A stretch of DNA of 64,000 bases. Source: Massospora cicadina. Its lineage: Eukaryota > Entomophthoromycota > Entomophthoromycetes > Entomophthorales > Entomophthoraceae. This document shows, in pieces, positions 44,990 to 57,004 of this stretch. The notes beneath the pieces were generated by a model. The model worked only from the letters and a program-made list of their open reading frames with translations, was not told the DNA's origin and ran no database searches. Position 1 is the stretch's first letter, and each line of letters opens with the position of its first letter. The stretch is from assembly GCA_022478985.1 (NCBI GenBank), contig JAKSZP010009247.1:62001-126000 (forward strand), in the 5' to 3' direction. The translations under genes and the position numbers were made by a program.

Positions 44990-45600
44990 ACTCAACAACC
45001 ATATGCTCTGCTCAGTTTGATGACTTTTTATATTTTGGTTGATACCCATTGCCGCCTCTTCTCAAGCATGGTTCCCATGACATGCCATGCCAGTCCCATC
45101 TTCACATCATTTGCTGAAAGATCAACTGGTCCACCTGTACAAACCCCAGAACAGGTCTCGTTGGCACTTTGCCACCTGTACAAACCCAGGATGGGTTCTG
45201 TTGGCACTTTGCCACCTGTATAAACCCCAGGACGGGTTCCACTGACACCTTGCCACCTGTACCAACCCCAGGACAGGTCTCAACATTTTGTTGATAGGGA
45301 CTATTCTGGCGGATCTAGTTTCAGCCCATCCTGATCCTGCCAAACGCTCAGGACTTGTACCTGCTACTACCCCTTCCTCCACGCTAGGTAGGTGGAAATT
45401 TTGCTAGATGCATCCCTGCTCAAATTAAAATCATTTTTTAATATTTTTTACTTTTTCTATTGTTATACATCTTTTTATACATCTTTTATCTTTTTTTATT
45501 ATTGTTTTTTTCCATTATTATTTTTCTTTAAGCCTAATAATTTGAAATTTTTTGTGGACCTATTGCCTATTTGACCATCTGCAATATTCAATTGTATAAG
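44990..45600 (+). other. Element K 3' extra region with antisense ORF remnant and minisatellite
   Basis: 44990-45100 is homologous to the start of the antisense coding-like region of F (shared CACTCA, GATGAC and CCCATGA blocks in order). 45130-45285 contains nearly four ~41-bp tandem units built on GCCACCTGTACAAACCCCAG. Beyond this is T-rich sequence without coding potential. Confidence 0.6.
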
Positions 45601-45668
45601 CATCATTTGCTGACTTGACAATTTTGAATGGTACCACCCATAGGCGTCCAACTCATTTTCCCCTTTTT

Positions 45669-46071
45669 TTAATTTTCCATTGTCATTCTGAATGCCTGAG
45701 ATTGTAATTCATTCAGGATATCAGCCAGTTGGGATAGATAATGTTTGGCACTCATTCCCAAAGCTGGCTCTACTGCTGAATACAATTTTGGCACTAATGC
45801 GGCTTTCCACCTATAAAAATTTGAACAGCGTTTTTCAGTCACTAGCGCATTGCATAAACCTTGGGGCATTCTGGTTGGCTGGTATAGTCCATGTGTGGTA
45901 AGTATCGCATATTTTTCCTGATCTTCTTTTTGGCAGATTTATTTGCCAATAGCCCAAAATCAGGCTCATGGCCAAAAAGTATTTTGCCTCCCCCAGGCAA
46001 TCAAGCACGTTATCAATTTGAGGCATCAAATATGAGTTCAATTTGATCCTATTTTTGGCATTATTTGCCAA
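45669..46071 (-). pseudogene. Element K RT fused by deletion to integrase C-terminal region
   Basis: On the minus strand RT fingers (NRIKLNSYLMPQIDNVLDCL) run to PRFMQCASD/MPQGLCNA and then, without a break, to RWKAALVPKLYSAVEP, which corresponds to the segment after the catalytic core in element F integrase. The join lies near 45840. The palm motif, RNase H and integrase core are absent. Confidence 0.75.
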
Positions 46072-46814
46072 CTTGAATGTTGATTAATTCTGCTGATAGA
46101 TCTATAATTGATCCCCTAGGTGCACATATTAGCTTGTCCCGTTTTTCTCAATCCAAATTTGTCAGGATCTGATCTTATTTCTTGTCAATGGATACATTTT
46201 TCTTTATCCAAATTTGTCTAAAGATCCTATTTCTCAGCTTTAATTGCCAATTCAAACGTTTGATTAAATCTGCTGATAGATCTGTAAATGATCCACTACT
46301 CACACAGATTAATTTGGTAACGTTTTTCTTTGCTAAAGTCATCTGGATCAAATACTATTTTCAGCATTCTTTGCATTTTCTCATTAAATGACTACTTTAA
46401 GAACAACTAACTTCATCCACTATTCTTTGGAATAATCGCCTAACATTTCTGATCTCATCTAACGCCTCAGGACTTCTCATGGCAGACCCAGTTGCAACCT
46501 GAGCTGGTCTTGCAGATGGATTTATTCCAAGTAGACATCTTGTGGAACAGGTTCTCTTGCAGTGCTAGATAGTTCCACATCTATACTGCAAGGCCTTTTC
46601 CCAAATTTTGGGAAGTTTCATCCTCCTCTTGAAAAATCACAACATTCACAAATTGTTGTGATTTCTTTTCCCAATTTTTGGCAGCTAATTGTCCCATCGC
46701 TCCATTTTTCCAGTAGTGGCTAGTTGATTTACTCTTCCACTTAGATCCATTGGGGTTTTTCCCCATTAATACTTAATTCTGCTGAATAACAAATTTTAAA
46801 CGTTCTCTAAAATA

Positions 46815-47885
46815 TCATTTCCAATTCCACCAAAGTGTGATTGTCCTCAGTTGGAATTTCGTTATAAGATTGATTGGGAGCATCAAAAGTTGCTCCCACA
46901 TCTTCAGAAGGTCCACCATCTGTGAGGTCGTTATTTCAGTTATTAGTGCTGTTGCCATAATCTGATGCAATTTGTGGTAGGGATGAAGTGCCGCCTGCAT
47001 GGCTATGCATACATCAAAGTCAGTAAACACTTTTGCCCCTGCCAAGATCTGGGCTTCTTGGTAAAATTGGTCAGTGAAACTAGCCAGGGTCTCATCTTTG
47101 CGGAAGTGTATACCCATGAACTCTTGTTTGCAATTTGCCAATAAAGTAGGGCTTCCAAACTCTAATATAATTGCTGCTTTTGGTTCAGTATATGACCAGT
47201 TGTCCCCATTGAGGTGGGGTAGCACCAGATTCTGGCAATCAGTGCTAAGACAGTTCATTATGGTCACCACTTTCTGATGGTCAGCATAACCAAAGATGGT
47301 CATCTCAAACAAGTGGAAAAACGCCGAGGCATTATCCTAGTGAAAGGTGGGCAATTTCAGCGTATTTCAAAATTCCTCAGTCGCTCCTTTCAGAGAAAAT
47401 CCTTGCCCAGCTACTCGAGAAGCCATAGGAGTGACTTTGGGAGTCATTTTTAACACACCAGCAAATGGTTTAGGCATGTTTTGGGGCGGAGAGGTCTTCT
47501 CAATTAGCGTTTCACATGCCTTTGCTTCAGAATCATTTAACTCAAATTGTTCACAATCACATTTGTGTTTTTCCAATTCCTCCATATGCTTGGTCATTTT
47601 TGCCATCTCCTCATGAAACTGCCAGATGTGTTATCAATCCGCTTCCCATTCAGTTTTCTGAAATAACATTTCCTAAATGAGTTCGCCCTCTTTCCGCCTC
47701 AAAGAGGCAACTTTCTCACATAGGTTATTGTTCACTATTCCTAATTGTTTGAGAATCTCCTCCGCCTTGATCATAAACTCCTCTAAGGTACTAAAATCAG
47801 CTTGAGATGCTGAGCTGAGCACATTTTGATTGACAGCCTGTAGTTCCACCCAGAGCTTCTGAAGCTCTTCCTTATAAGGCATCAT
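46815..47885 (-). pseudogene. Element K gag
   Basis: Three minus-strand stretches follow each other: 47885-47673 (helical, KAEEILKQLGIVNN), 47606-47367 (MTKHMEELEKHKCDCEQFEL, then the proline-rich QNMPKPFAGVLKMTP) and 47312-46815 (a 165-codon gag core with CKQEFMGIHFRKDETLASF and FYQEAQILAGAKVF). The last block parallels element C gag. The zinc knuckle was not found. This is the best preserved gag in the window besides that of A. Confidence 0.75.
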
Positions 47886-47914
47886 TATTTAAATTAGCTT
47901 TTGACAACTCAACT

Positions 47915-47934
47915 ACCCCTGTAGTGAGTACCAA
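47915..47934 (-). promoter_or_regulatory. Primer-binding site of element K
   Basis: On the minus strand TTGGTACTCACTACAGGGGT follows the 5' LTR directly; one base differs from the shared motif. Confidence 0.75.
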
Positions 47935-48843
47935 TGTTAAAATCTTGGTCTTGGTTAGTGGCTCGCTTCTGGCCCTAGATTTCAACTGCACAGATTCGTG
48001 GATCCTTGCGTTGATTGTTTGATTGAATTTGAGTAACTGTGGCAATAATAGTATGAAGACTATTATTAGAGTTGACTCCCCAAAAGCCAAGGTGAGTGAA
48101 AAGTCCAACGCTTAACTGGTGCCTATTCGTCTTTAATATATTCTGGTTTTGGTAGGGAACACTTTCCCTAATTTTCTTTATGCAGAGCCAAGTGGATACT
48201 TGATAGTAACAATATAAGGATATTTGATCCTTGCACTCTTTTCTTAAGAGTAATGTTAAAACAACCCAGTATTAAAACAACTTAGTTAATATCAAGTTTG
48301 AATCTGCTTTTATTAGGGAGTAGGTTAGAGCTTTATAGCTAGAATCAGCACATAACTTTTCAGCTGTCTGCTGAGAATTATTTGTGCTCCTATACTGGTT
48401 TGACCCTCAGTGTTAGGCACCGAATCTCATCAGGTACCATTGCCTTGGGATCTTAGGAAGCATAATCCTTGGGGTGTTCAGCGGACCAAACAATTAGTAT
48501 TAGGTACTTGAAACCAATTATTTTGGCTGATGACAACTCTACTCTTCCTCCATCGTAAGAACATTTTGGTAGTTTTGACAATTCCAATCCGTTCCACTCT
48601 GAAAGAATTCCCACAATTTGACTATTGGGTGTTATTCCCATATTGAATTATTGTTTAATTTCATTGGGGATGATGCATGACAATAATTTCATTAGTCAGC
48701 AGCCTCAAATATCATCAGGGATGAAGTCAGACAAGAATCCCACCAATTAGCCGCTGTTGCTGATACTATATAATTATAATTTAATCATCAAATCTTATAA
48801 TCAGTTAAGAGGCTGGATTATGTGGTCATCTGAAATTCTGACA
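47935..48843 (-). repeat. 5' LTR of element K
   Basis: It is the 909-bp partner of 43908-44864. Plus-strand ends are TGTTAAAATC and TCTGACA, followed by CCTCT. Confidence 0.88.
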
Positions 48844-48848
48844 CCTCT

Positions 48849-49740
48849 CATCCAACTAACTCTAGTCTGAAACTTGTCTCCATGAGGCAGCACAAACCCC
48901 CACTATGAAGGTCAAAAATCGAGCTGTGACAATTTCATTGCCTCCCCCAAAAGTTAATAAGGTGGAGGAGAAACCCCAGGACATACCATGAAATAAGGGA
49001 ATCCTTGAACCTACCTCACCTCCTGTGAGCTCCCTAACATGAATTATAACCCCTGTGATTACAATTTTGAAGGGGGTGGTGAAGATGTGGGTCATTATGT
49101 TTTAGGAGATCCAGGTGAAGTGGAGGTACATGTCCAATTGAGCCCATAGCGAGTGGATCTAGCTAAGATTCCCTGTCAAACTTATCTCTGGCAAGCGTTG
49201 AGGGGTCTTGAAGTTATTGACACTGCCAGTGACACTGACTATCTCATCGCCACATTTATCCAATCTACCCACTGTGTTCATACCCTGCAGTCAATTCAAA
49301 AGAGATACCCTGAAACTGCCAAAAGACTTGCCTCTACTCTCCGTCTAAAGTAGGTCCTCACTCTTTCCCCCAACTTGGGTGGAACCTTAAACAAAGTGGA
49401 GGTCATAGTTAATTGAGTGCAGGTTAGAGCTATCCTTGATAATGGGCCCCCTGTGAACATTGTGTTATCCAAACTTATATAAAAATTAAGCTGGCACTTG
49501 ACCTCGACTATACAAAAGATTTTGGAACTTCTGAGCCAAACAACACTCACGCCATCAGAGCCTACTCTTCTCTTCCCATTTGGTTTTTAAAGCTCATCTT
49601 GTCAGCTCCAGCGGTGGCCTTGGCCAAAAATACCTATGATCTACTCATTGGTACCCAGTTCATGCTTGAATATGAAGAGGCTATTAACTTGAAGCAGGGC
49701 TGTCTCTCCCTGATTAACTATGAGGTTCCCTAATTTTGAC
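48849..49740 (+). pseudogene. Element J gag end and protease
   Basis: 49153-49353 is an open helical stretch ahead of protease. At about 49425 AILDNGPPVNIVLSKL is the protease active-site region, with D-N-G where D-T-G is expected, so the enzyme is dead even apart from the frameshifts. Confidence 0.65.
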
Positions 49741-50329
49741 AAATGATGAGCTTAGTAAAAGATTATTCTTGCACATTTGACTTTCCCTCGTCCGCCTTAT
49801 CCTTAAATTACACCATGGCAGGACGGCATAAAAAATGTTGCCTCAATTAGTAGACGCCCTTGAGGGTATCCCTTTCTATACATCTGAAGAGGTAGTAATT
49901 AAAGCAATTGAACAACTGGTAGTTGACACTAAGATTACTATACAAATCTCCCACAACTTCTTATTGCACCTAACCAGCATTGACGGAGTTAGTCCTTTGG
50001 AGCACAGAGTTTTGCTGGGCGTGTTAGATCCTACCTATCAACAACCTATCAACCTTCTGCTAGGGAATCTCATCTAGAAGGGTATGGTCATCAAGGAACA
50101 TCAGGAGATCAGAATAGGCATGCTGATTCACCTTGAGGAAGTAAAACAAGTTCGCTATATTAGATATATGGCAAATATGGGCTTACCTACTGACCAGTAT
50201 CTATGTACTCTACCTTCCATTCATATCTCCAATGAACTAACCCCAGCTGAGCTGGATAAAGTCCAACCTTACTGGAGTCCTATAGCAACATCTTCTCTAC
50301 CTCTGGCACTGACTATGGGCACATGAAGG

Positions 50330-51240
50330 GTTGGACTCATACCTTGACATTGGTGATGCTCAGCCTATCCGCTCTAAACCCTACCACAAATCCAAAGTTA
50401 AAGAGCTACAGATGCGGACGGAGCTCAGATTGCTGCTGGAGGCTGGGTTTCTAGTGCCTTCCCAAAGCCCTTAGTCATACCCTCTTATACTGATAAAGAA
50501 GAAAAATAGAGGTCATTGGGTAGTGATGGACTACTGTAAGCTGAATAATCCCACCAAGTAGGACAGATACTCTATACCCGCATTAATGATGCTCTGGCTC
50601 AAATCTTTGGGTCTAAATTCTTCTCCGTCATGGACTTGGCTAGTAGGTATTAGAAGAAGGACCTTTCTTTACAGGATCAGGAGAAGTGCGCTCTTATCTG
50701 CAGAGAGGGTTTGTACCAACTCACTTAGCTACATCAGGGGTTGTGTAATGCGCCTAATACTTTTCTGCGCGAACAATGGATCAAACTATCCAGGACCTTA
50801 AGATGAGCTGTGTGATCATCTACCTCAATGAAATAACAGACTTCTCCAAGACGTTCAATGAGCATCTTACACATCTAAAGGAGGTATTTCAATGCTTGCG
50901 GGCATCCAACATAAAGCTGAAGACCTCTAAATGTACTTTCTTCTAAAAAAGGTTGGATTTTCTCAGGCACGCCATCTCACAAGATGGGATACAACCTCTA
51001 AAAGATAAAATCGAAGCAATATCCAAGATTTCCGCGCCCAAAACCCTTCATGACATGCAGGTATTCTTGGGCATGATGGGGTATTACCATTATTCTATCC
51101 CAAAATTCGCCCAACTCAGAAAACCCCTCGTCCACAGCTTGGCTAAAAACAATCCTTTTTATTGGGTTGCTGAACAAAAAGCCACGTTTGAGATCCTGAA
51201 GGAGTTGCTACAACAAAGGCAATCGCCATCACCCTGACTA
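50330..51240 (+). pseudogene. Element J reverse transcriptase
   Basis: RTELRLLLEAGFLVPSQSP, VVMDYCKLNNPTK and GLCNAPN mark fingers and palm in changing frames. At about 50820 IYLNEITDFSKTFNEH shows the YLDD box changed to YLNE, a loss of both catalytic aspartates. The frame 50953-51237 has DMQVFLGMMGYYHYSIPKFAQ, the connection. Confidence 0.82.
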
Positions 51241-51253
51241 TGGCAAGCCCTTC

Positions 51254-51530
51254 ATGTTGTTCACGGATGCCTCTGACTACGCTGTTGGAGCTACCCTGGA
51301 TCTTTTGGATAAAAATGGGGTCGATCATCCCATATCCTACTTCAGAAAAATGTTTTTAAAAGCTGAGCGCAACTACAGCTTCACTGAGAAGGAGTGCTTG
51401 GCTGTCCTACTTGCTGTCAAATACTACCACTCTTTTCTATAATAGACAGCATTCAAAGTAATTACTGACCACGCCTCATTAAAGTGGTTGCAGAATATGA
51501 AAGATCTCACTAATGCGGTTAACTTGCTAA
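51254..51530 (+). pseudogene. Element J RNase H
   Basis: FTDASDYAVGATLDLLDKNG, VDHPISYFRKMF and FTEKECLAVLLAVKYYHSFL are followed after stops by VITDHASLKWLQ; the order and catalytic acids fit Gypsy RNase H. Confidence 0.83.
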
Positions 51531-51553
51531 ACTCTTAAGCTCCAGCACTATAT

Positions 51554-52750
51554 ATGACCATTGAGAATCAAGCTTGGATGCACCATATGAACGTTGATGG
51601 GTTGATGCGGCTGCCTGTCCTCCACCTTAACAATAGCGAAGCAGAGAGGTTGCATGACCTCCTAATGACTCCTGATGTGTGGGCTGATGAAGAACCAGTA
51701 CAAAAGATGTTAGCCTGGAACTCCCACAACACAAAGGTGGAGAGTGGGAAGTTATATAAGAAAGTAGAAGTAAATTGGTTGCCCTATATTTAGCTGTCAG
51801 TGCGAGTACCTGTCATCTTAGAGTCTCACACTATCATGGGGCATGGCGGAGTATGCAAAACCTACAAGTGGGTAAAAGAGCGGTACTACTGGGAGGGCAT
51901 CATGGAAACCATAACTGAAGCCTTGGATGCCTGTCTGACCTGTATAAAACAATTTAGCTCCAAGACCCAATATCAGTATCAACCTACAACGCTCCAACAA
52001 CCTTTCTACACCATAAGTTTGGATTTGGTAGGCCCTCTATCTCAGACCACCAGCGGTAATTGTTACATATTGATTGGAATTGATCTTTTTAACAAATGAG
52101 AGATGCTGTTGCTCTCACCGCTCAGACTGCTAAGTCCACTGCCACCTTAATAATCAATATATCTTTACGTGGCATGGTTGCCCCCAGGTCCTCCCTTGTG
52201 ATAATGGGAAAAATTTTACCTCCTGAGTGGTAAAACTCCTTGCCACCTCCATGGGAGCACAACAACTCTTTTTGCCCCTTATAATCTATCCACCAATGGT
52301 GCCATAGAAAAAGCAAATGGGACCTTGGTCTCCATATTTCAGAATATGTCTATATATGACCCTCTTACTGGGAAAAAATAATTACCCAGTGCCCTCATGG
52401 CTTATCATATTTGCTACCATCGCATCCTCAAGATGTCTCCTTTACATGTGTTATATGGGCGAGAACCAGGGGTGCATGCTTTACTAGTCAAAGATGTTTT
52501 CTCCACTAGGACTGATCTGGATCAAGCCATGAAGAAGTTGGCACAGCACATCATCCAGTTACAGTCTGAGGCGATGACTAACTTAGCAAAAACTGTCACT
52601 AAAGAGGGCCAAGCGGCCAACAAGCTCTGGACACCACTCCCTTCTTTTCAAGTGTCAGACCTGTACTCTACTACCACAACCATATCATTCCTAGAGAGGA
52701 AAAGCCTGTGTCCATCTGGGAAGGGCTTTTTTATTACCTATAAGTGAGGG
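51554..52750 (+). pseudogene. Element J integrase
   Basis: HTIMGHGGVCKTYKWVKERY and CLTCIKQF give the HHCC zinc finger, and ISLDLVGPLSQTTSGNCYIL the first core aspartate (51800-52099). The second region (ITYL/CDNGKNFTS near 52200) and the glutamate region (GAIEKANGTL near 52300) are in other frames. The C-terminal part is 52397-52747 (SPLHVLYGREPG). Confidence 0.8.
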
Positions 52751-52854
52751 GATGAGTATTCCATTAAGTCCCTCGCTTCTGGCCTTACCACTAACTGAGT
52801 ACATGGATGGTTCTTGTGACCTTATTCACTCCCTACCACTCTTGAAGTGGGTAA

Positions 52855-53561
52855 TGTCAAACAATTACAAGCCCAATGTACTGATAAGAATGGTTCACAG
52901 AAAAATAATATGAGTATCAGACAAAAGACCCCAGTTTATTCCTGGTGGAACCCCTCAAATTTGGTTAACACTTCTATTAATACTCAATCAAACAAAATGA
53001 GTTTGGGAAGTTGGATTGCCCTGAATCGTCAGCTGAATCCATGGAGTTAATTGAAGGCTCCTCTTTTATCCAACTCTAATTTAGTACAGCCTACAACGCA
53101 GAGACCAGTCCCTCTTTATAGGGTCAGAGAGGGTCCAACAAAGTGCAAAATTTTTTAGCTCACTGATTAGGTATAATACATTAAAACCTTACAGCACAGA
53201 CTTAGCTTATCTGCCCTCCATCAGCCATCTCATCAAAGTGAAATGAGTCTTCCAAGCTCCATTAGATTCATACTAATATACCCTGATTCAGACTTTACTA
53301 AGCAATCTGAACTTTGAGCCACAACATTATAATATTAAGTATTGACTTATGAAGAGGGTTCATTCTTGATCTCCTTGCCGCTACCTAACAAAAACTTATA
53401 AAACCTAATCTTTTATATTATATAAGATTCATTCTTTTAATCTAGTGCTCATAAAACCCCTTCTCATATTTTGGCAGTTGAGAAAAATATTTCTCCTGCT
53501 GTATTGTCAAATCAGGGATTATTTAGCACCTGAAAGCTCACCCCCTACCCTGATTACAACA
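52855..53561 (+). repeat. 3' LTR of element J
   Basis: It is the 707-bp partner of 42062-42767, preceded by the purine tract GAAGTGGGTAA and ending TTACAACA. Confidence 0.88.
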
Positions 53562-53984
53562 TTAGCTAAGCAATCTGGACCCATGTCAGTTGCAAATAAA
53601 GTCCAGGAACTCAATCCAACAGCTTGGTTCAAATTTATTCCTGATGGCAGTTGCACAAATGATGCGACTTTCTTCAGCGAGCTTATAAGCAGTGGTCCCC
53701 AACAGGTACCGCTGTTGCTCCATTTACTTAATTTCCCCCTTTTTAAACAATATTCTTAACTAAAAAACCTCAAAATTTCAGTCTTAAGTGCTTATTAAAA
53801 AGGCAAAAGGTGTGATGATTTCTGGTGTAAGCACCCACTTTCTGGCCTTCATGGCTGGTTTACTCATTTTTAACACATCAATTTGGACAGCTGTTCCTGC
53901 AGCATTTTGGCTTAGGTTCTGAATGGTATATCTTTACAGAGTGCCGGGTTGGTCTTATTAAAATTATCAGCACGCTCCATTATA

Positions 53985-54750
53985 AACTTATTGAAGTGGG
54001 CTACAAACACCAAAACCACTGTAAACACCTTGGAGCTGAATAATCTCAATAATAAAGTACACGGACACTGATGTCCATGGCCTCTCTGCCTGCTGCAAGG
54101 GGCGTAAGAGACCATTCCTACAAAACCAGTTCAATTTGGCTCATGTGCAAGTTACACAGTTCAAAATCCATGCTGGGACATCCTTTGACAAGCCCAATTA
54201 ATTATAGATACGTTTGATTAAATTAATACACCTATTCCCTAAGTGACTGACTGTGGGAGGATTGTGATGAGACTGAATTACTTTGGCTCAGAGGAGGGGA
54301 GGGATCCACACCCATGACCTAAATTGGATAAATCTTTCAGCCAGAGAATAGGAAGAATGCTTGGAGGAAGTGATGGACAACCGCTCCAAAAGTTCCACCC
54401 CTTATGCACATGATGTTTGTGCTGCCAAAACCCATGAAATCAAAGGCGTGTCTGGAGCTAAATCTGCTGCCAAAACTGTGAGAGGGACAATGGCCAAGAT
54501 TTGAGTGTGGTGAATGTCCATGACAAGATCTGTGTCATCTGAATCAGCTGGGTAAAGTGCAGTATTGCAACTCAGGTGGTCAGGAAGGGCATTTAATGCT
54601 CTTTATACAAACTAATTTTTAAAGTTAAACTGCACAAATTCTAGTAGGTTTGGGCCTGCCGGTGTTCCAACTTCTATGGCTTGCAGAAATAAAGAAGAGC
54701 TTGGTGGTCCATTTTCACAGTCACCTCATGCTGAGCACCCTAAAGAGATA
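53985..54750 (-). pseudogene. Element H integrase zinc finger and core start
   Basis: Minus-strand reading gives SHHNPPTVSHLGNRCINLI then WILNCVTCT (HHCC finger), RPWTSVSVYFIIEIIQLQG (the first core aspartate is now tyrosine) and VVLVFVAHFNKF up to solo LTR L. The reading resumes at 41603 with FFIPCSSS. Confidence 0.75.
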
Positions 54751-55820
54751 TCGTCAGTGGGTCAAAGCCCACGCCACAGCTGTTAGCTCCATGTAGATGG
54801 CCCAGGATTGATCAATGTGAGAGAACTTGCGGAAAAATAAGTTACTGGGTGTTCCAACTCATCGTGCTCTTGGAGAAAGACAGCCCCTATTGCGGCGGAA
54901 GATGCATTGAATGCCATGATATAGGGTTTGGAGGGATCCACATGCTTAAAGATGGGTGTGACAGTTCCACCTCCTTAATTAAATCAAATGCCTGCTGGCA
55001 CTTGGGCGTCCATTGAAAGAGAACGTTGTTGCTTGTGAGTGGGTATTGAGGGGCAGCTAGCTGGGATAGTGTGGGAGAGAAATTTTTCAAGTATATTAGT
55101 ACCCAAGAGGCTTTGCAATTGCTTATGGGCTGTTGGAGTTACCATTTGTAGATGGCAATCAGTTTGCTGTATGGAATGTGTAACCATATTTTAAGATAAA
55201 GTTACCCAAGAATGTGACTTCCTCATAATAAAATTACATTTTATTAGATTGACAAACAGACGCGCCTTATGCAAGACAGACATTACCGCCTCCAAGTCCT
55301 TCACATGTTGTTCAAGAGAGGGAGAGTGTACCAGAAAATTTCAATATATGTGATTGCGCAGGTGAACAGGAGATCACACAGCACACTATCAATCATACTT
55401 TGGAATGTTAAAGGTGCATTTTTAAGCCTGAAAGTCATCACTCAAATTTGGAATATGACTCATCTTGTTCAGATAGCAATAATCCATTCCTGACCTTCTG
55501 TCACCCAAATTTGAATATAAGCAAACATGATTAAGTTTTGAGAACATGCAAAACTGGAAATTGCTTGGCTGATTGTCTGTTCCAATGGCAGTGGGTAAGG
55601 ATCATGGACTGTGATATTGTTCAGGTGGCATTAATCCACACAGGGACAAAGAGAACCATCTGCCTTCTTGGCAAAGATAATTGGGAGAGGCAATTGGGGA
55701 TGTCTCTTTGAACAACCAACCCTTCTTGATCATGTTGTCCAACCATGCATTTTGGGAGGCCTTCTTTACCGCCGTATGTGGGTAAATTTGGAAGTTTATG
55801 TTCACCATCTCCACAGTTGT
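54750..55820 (-). pseudogene. Element H reverse transcriptase and RNase H
   Basis: 55814-55602 holds the fingers (LDNMIKKGWLFKETSPIASPNYL). The catalytic box near 55340 has become YIEIFWYT, so the aspartates are lost. 55187-54984 carries the connection (KQLQSLLGTNILEKF) and 54887-55090 the RNase H approach (FQWTPKCQQAFDLIKE). KMDHQALLYF near 54690 is the late RNase H motif. Confidence 0.78.
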
Positions 55821-56088
55821 CCAAAAATCAAGTCAAATTCTGTATGTGGGGGAAGGCGGTTAGTCTTTTCAGAATTAAGAACACTCTTATATTACATCAA
55901 CACAGCGGGAAAATCTGGCAGGAGACCTACAGGAGAAACGAGGGATGTAATCAATACACAGCCACGAGCTTTAATGAGGGTTTCCATCAATGGGAACATG
56001 CCCTACACCTTATGGTTGGAGAAGGACAGCGTGTTTGTCTCCAGGTGGATCCTCACATGCTGCTGATGCCACCAACCCACACCCAAAA

Positions 56089-56433
56089 TTACTGGGAACA
56101 TGAGGTTGGGCATTGCAGAGAAGCAATTTCAGAAACTAAACTGGTGGACTGAAAAAGGTATGTGGCGCCATACTCTGAAGGAGGGTTGAGCGGCTGACAA
56201 TGCAACCAAACTACTGGCCCCAGTTCTAAGTCTAAATCGAGCTTCTGGGTCAACTCCACACTCATGAAGTTACCCACTGCTCCTTTGTCAACCAAAACCT
56301 TGAAAGACACCTTGTGTTCCCTGATACTAATTTTTATTGGTAAGAAAAAGTAGGCGAAATTCTGTTTATTGGCAGTTGTGGCCATTTTAGCTGATAAAGA
56401 AGAATTTTGCAACAAGATCAGAGGGAATAACAA
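56089..56433 (-). pseudogene. Element H aspartic protease
   Basis: A 114-codon frame contains FKVLVDKGAVGNFMSVELTQ, the protease active site with D-K-G in place of D-S/T-G, preceded by a beta-strand typical of this family. The N-terminal residues may belong to the gag tail. Confidence 0.72.
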
Positions 56434-56521
56434 GTTTTATACAAGTTGCAAAACTGGTGTGGAAAAGGGGTTGGATTACTTTCTCTCCAGGAAGTCCGCC
56501 AATGATTTATAGCCAGGTGTG

Positions 56522-57004
56522 CTAGAGCAAATAACATGGGCGCAAGGGTAGCATCAGTCCTTGGAACCAATATGGATACAGATTCAGTGCTGGGATTGGA
56601 AACTGAGGCCAAGTCAACGGCTTCAAGCATGTAGATCCCATTTTATAAGTGGACCAAGTAAAAAGTTGAGGGCACTGGGGCAATGCATCCTTAGCGAAAT
56701 ACTCCAAAACAATCTGGGATAAGCACACAAAATCATCAATTGGCCAGACAAATGACATAAAGCAGGATCCCAACTGCACATTAATCTGGTAGAAGATGAT
56801 CATTATTGCGCCCATCTCGATGAGGAGGGTGGAAATGGCATAAAAGAATGGACAAACGATTATGTCATGATAGAAGCAGATAAAGTTTAGACCAGCCTGC
56901 CAGTCTGGATGCAAAAACCCCCAGAAGGCGAGCCCAAATGCCAGGGGCGCTGCTGCTTGAATGAAATTAAAAAGTGCTGGAGAGATTTGACCAGCGAGCA
57001 CCAA
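56522..57004 (-). pseudogene. Element H LTR-entering hydrophobic frame, gag side
   Basis: A 160-codon minus-strand frame starts inside the 5' LTR, crosses the LTR end at 56863 (..CFYHD|IIVCPFF..) and runs into the gag region. It is strongly hydrophobic at first (FIQAAAPLAFGLAFWGFLHP, then FYAISTLLIEMGAIMIIFY). No ATG is visible at its start and the equivalent LTR stretch upstream has a TGA. Element A has the same arrangement. It could be a chance open frame; the gag function is inferred only from position. Confidence 0.4.

Larger units (their letters stand above)
43908..48843 (-). mobile_element. Element K: internally deleted Ty3/Gypsy retrotransposon
   Basis: LTRs 47935-48843 (5', 909 bp) and 43908-44864 (3', 957 bp) are flanked by CCTCT. 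On the minus strand come the primer site, gag, then RT that breaks off after GLCNA and continues directly with integrase C-terminal sequence. YLDD, RNase H and the integrase core are therefore missing by deletion. The 3' extra region matches that of element F. It is a non-autonomous deletion derivative of an F-related family. Confidence 0.88.
42062..53561 (+). mobile_element. Element J: Ty3/Gypsy retrotransposon containing element K
   Basis: LTRs 42062-42767 (706 bp) and 52855-53561 (707 bp) align end to end (TGTAAGAC/TGTCAAAC to CAACA). A tRNA-type primer site follows the first and a purine tract GAAGTGGGTAA precedes the second. Gag, protease, RT, RNase H and integrase are in Gypsy order. 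Flanking bases TTGTC and TTAGC match only partly, so the target duplication is imperfect. Confidence 0.88.
41609..53984 (+). mobile_element. Solo LTR L inside H integrase, itself split by element J
   Basis: AACTT at 41604-41608 and 53985-53989 flanks a unit made of 41609-42061 and 53562-53984 (876 bp together) that starts TGTAGTTATT and ends ..CCATTATA (CA changed to TA). Removing it restores the H integrase reading. A 90-bp patch (41670-41760) resembles a patch at the equivalent place in the H LTR, so L belongs to a related family. No coding is recognised. Confidence 0.72.

Noticed and set aside
42057..53566. Clean 5-bp target duplication for element J
   Set aside because: TTGTC and TTAGC share only three of five bases; insertion is supported by the LTR pair, primer site and purine tract instead.
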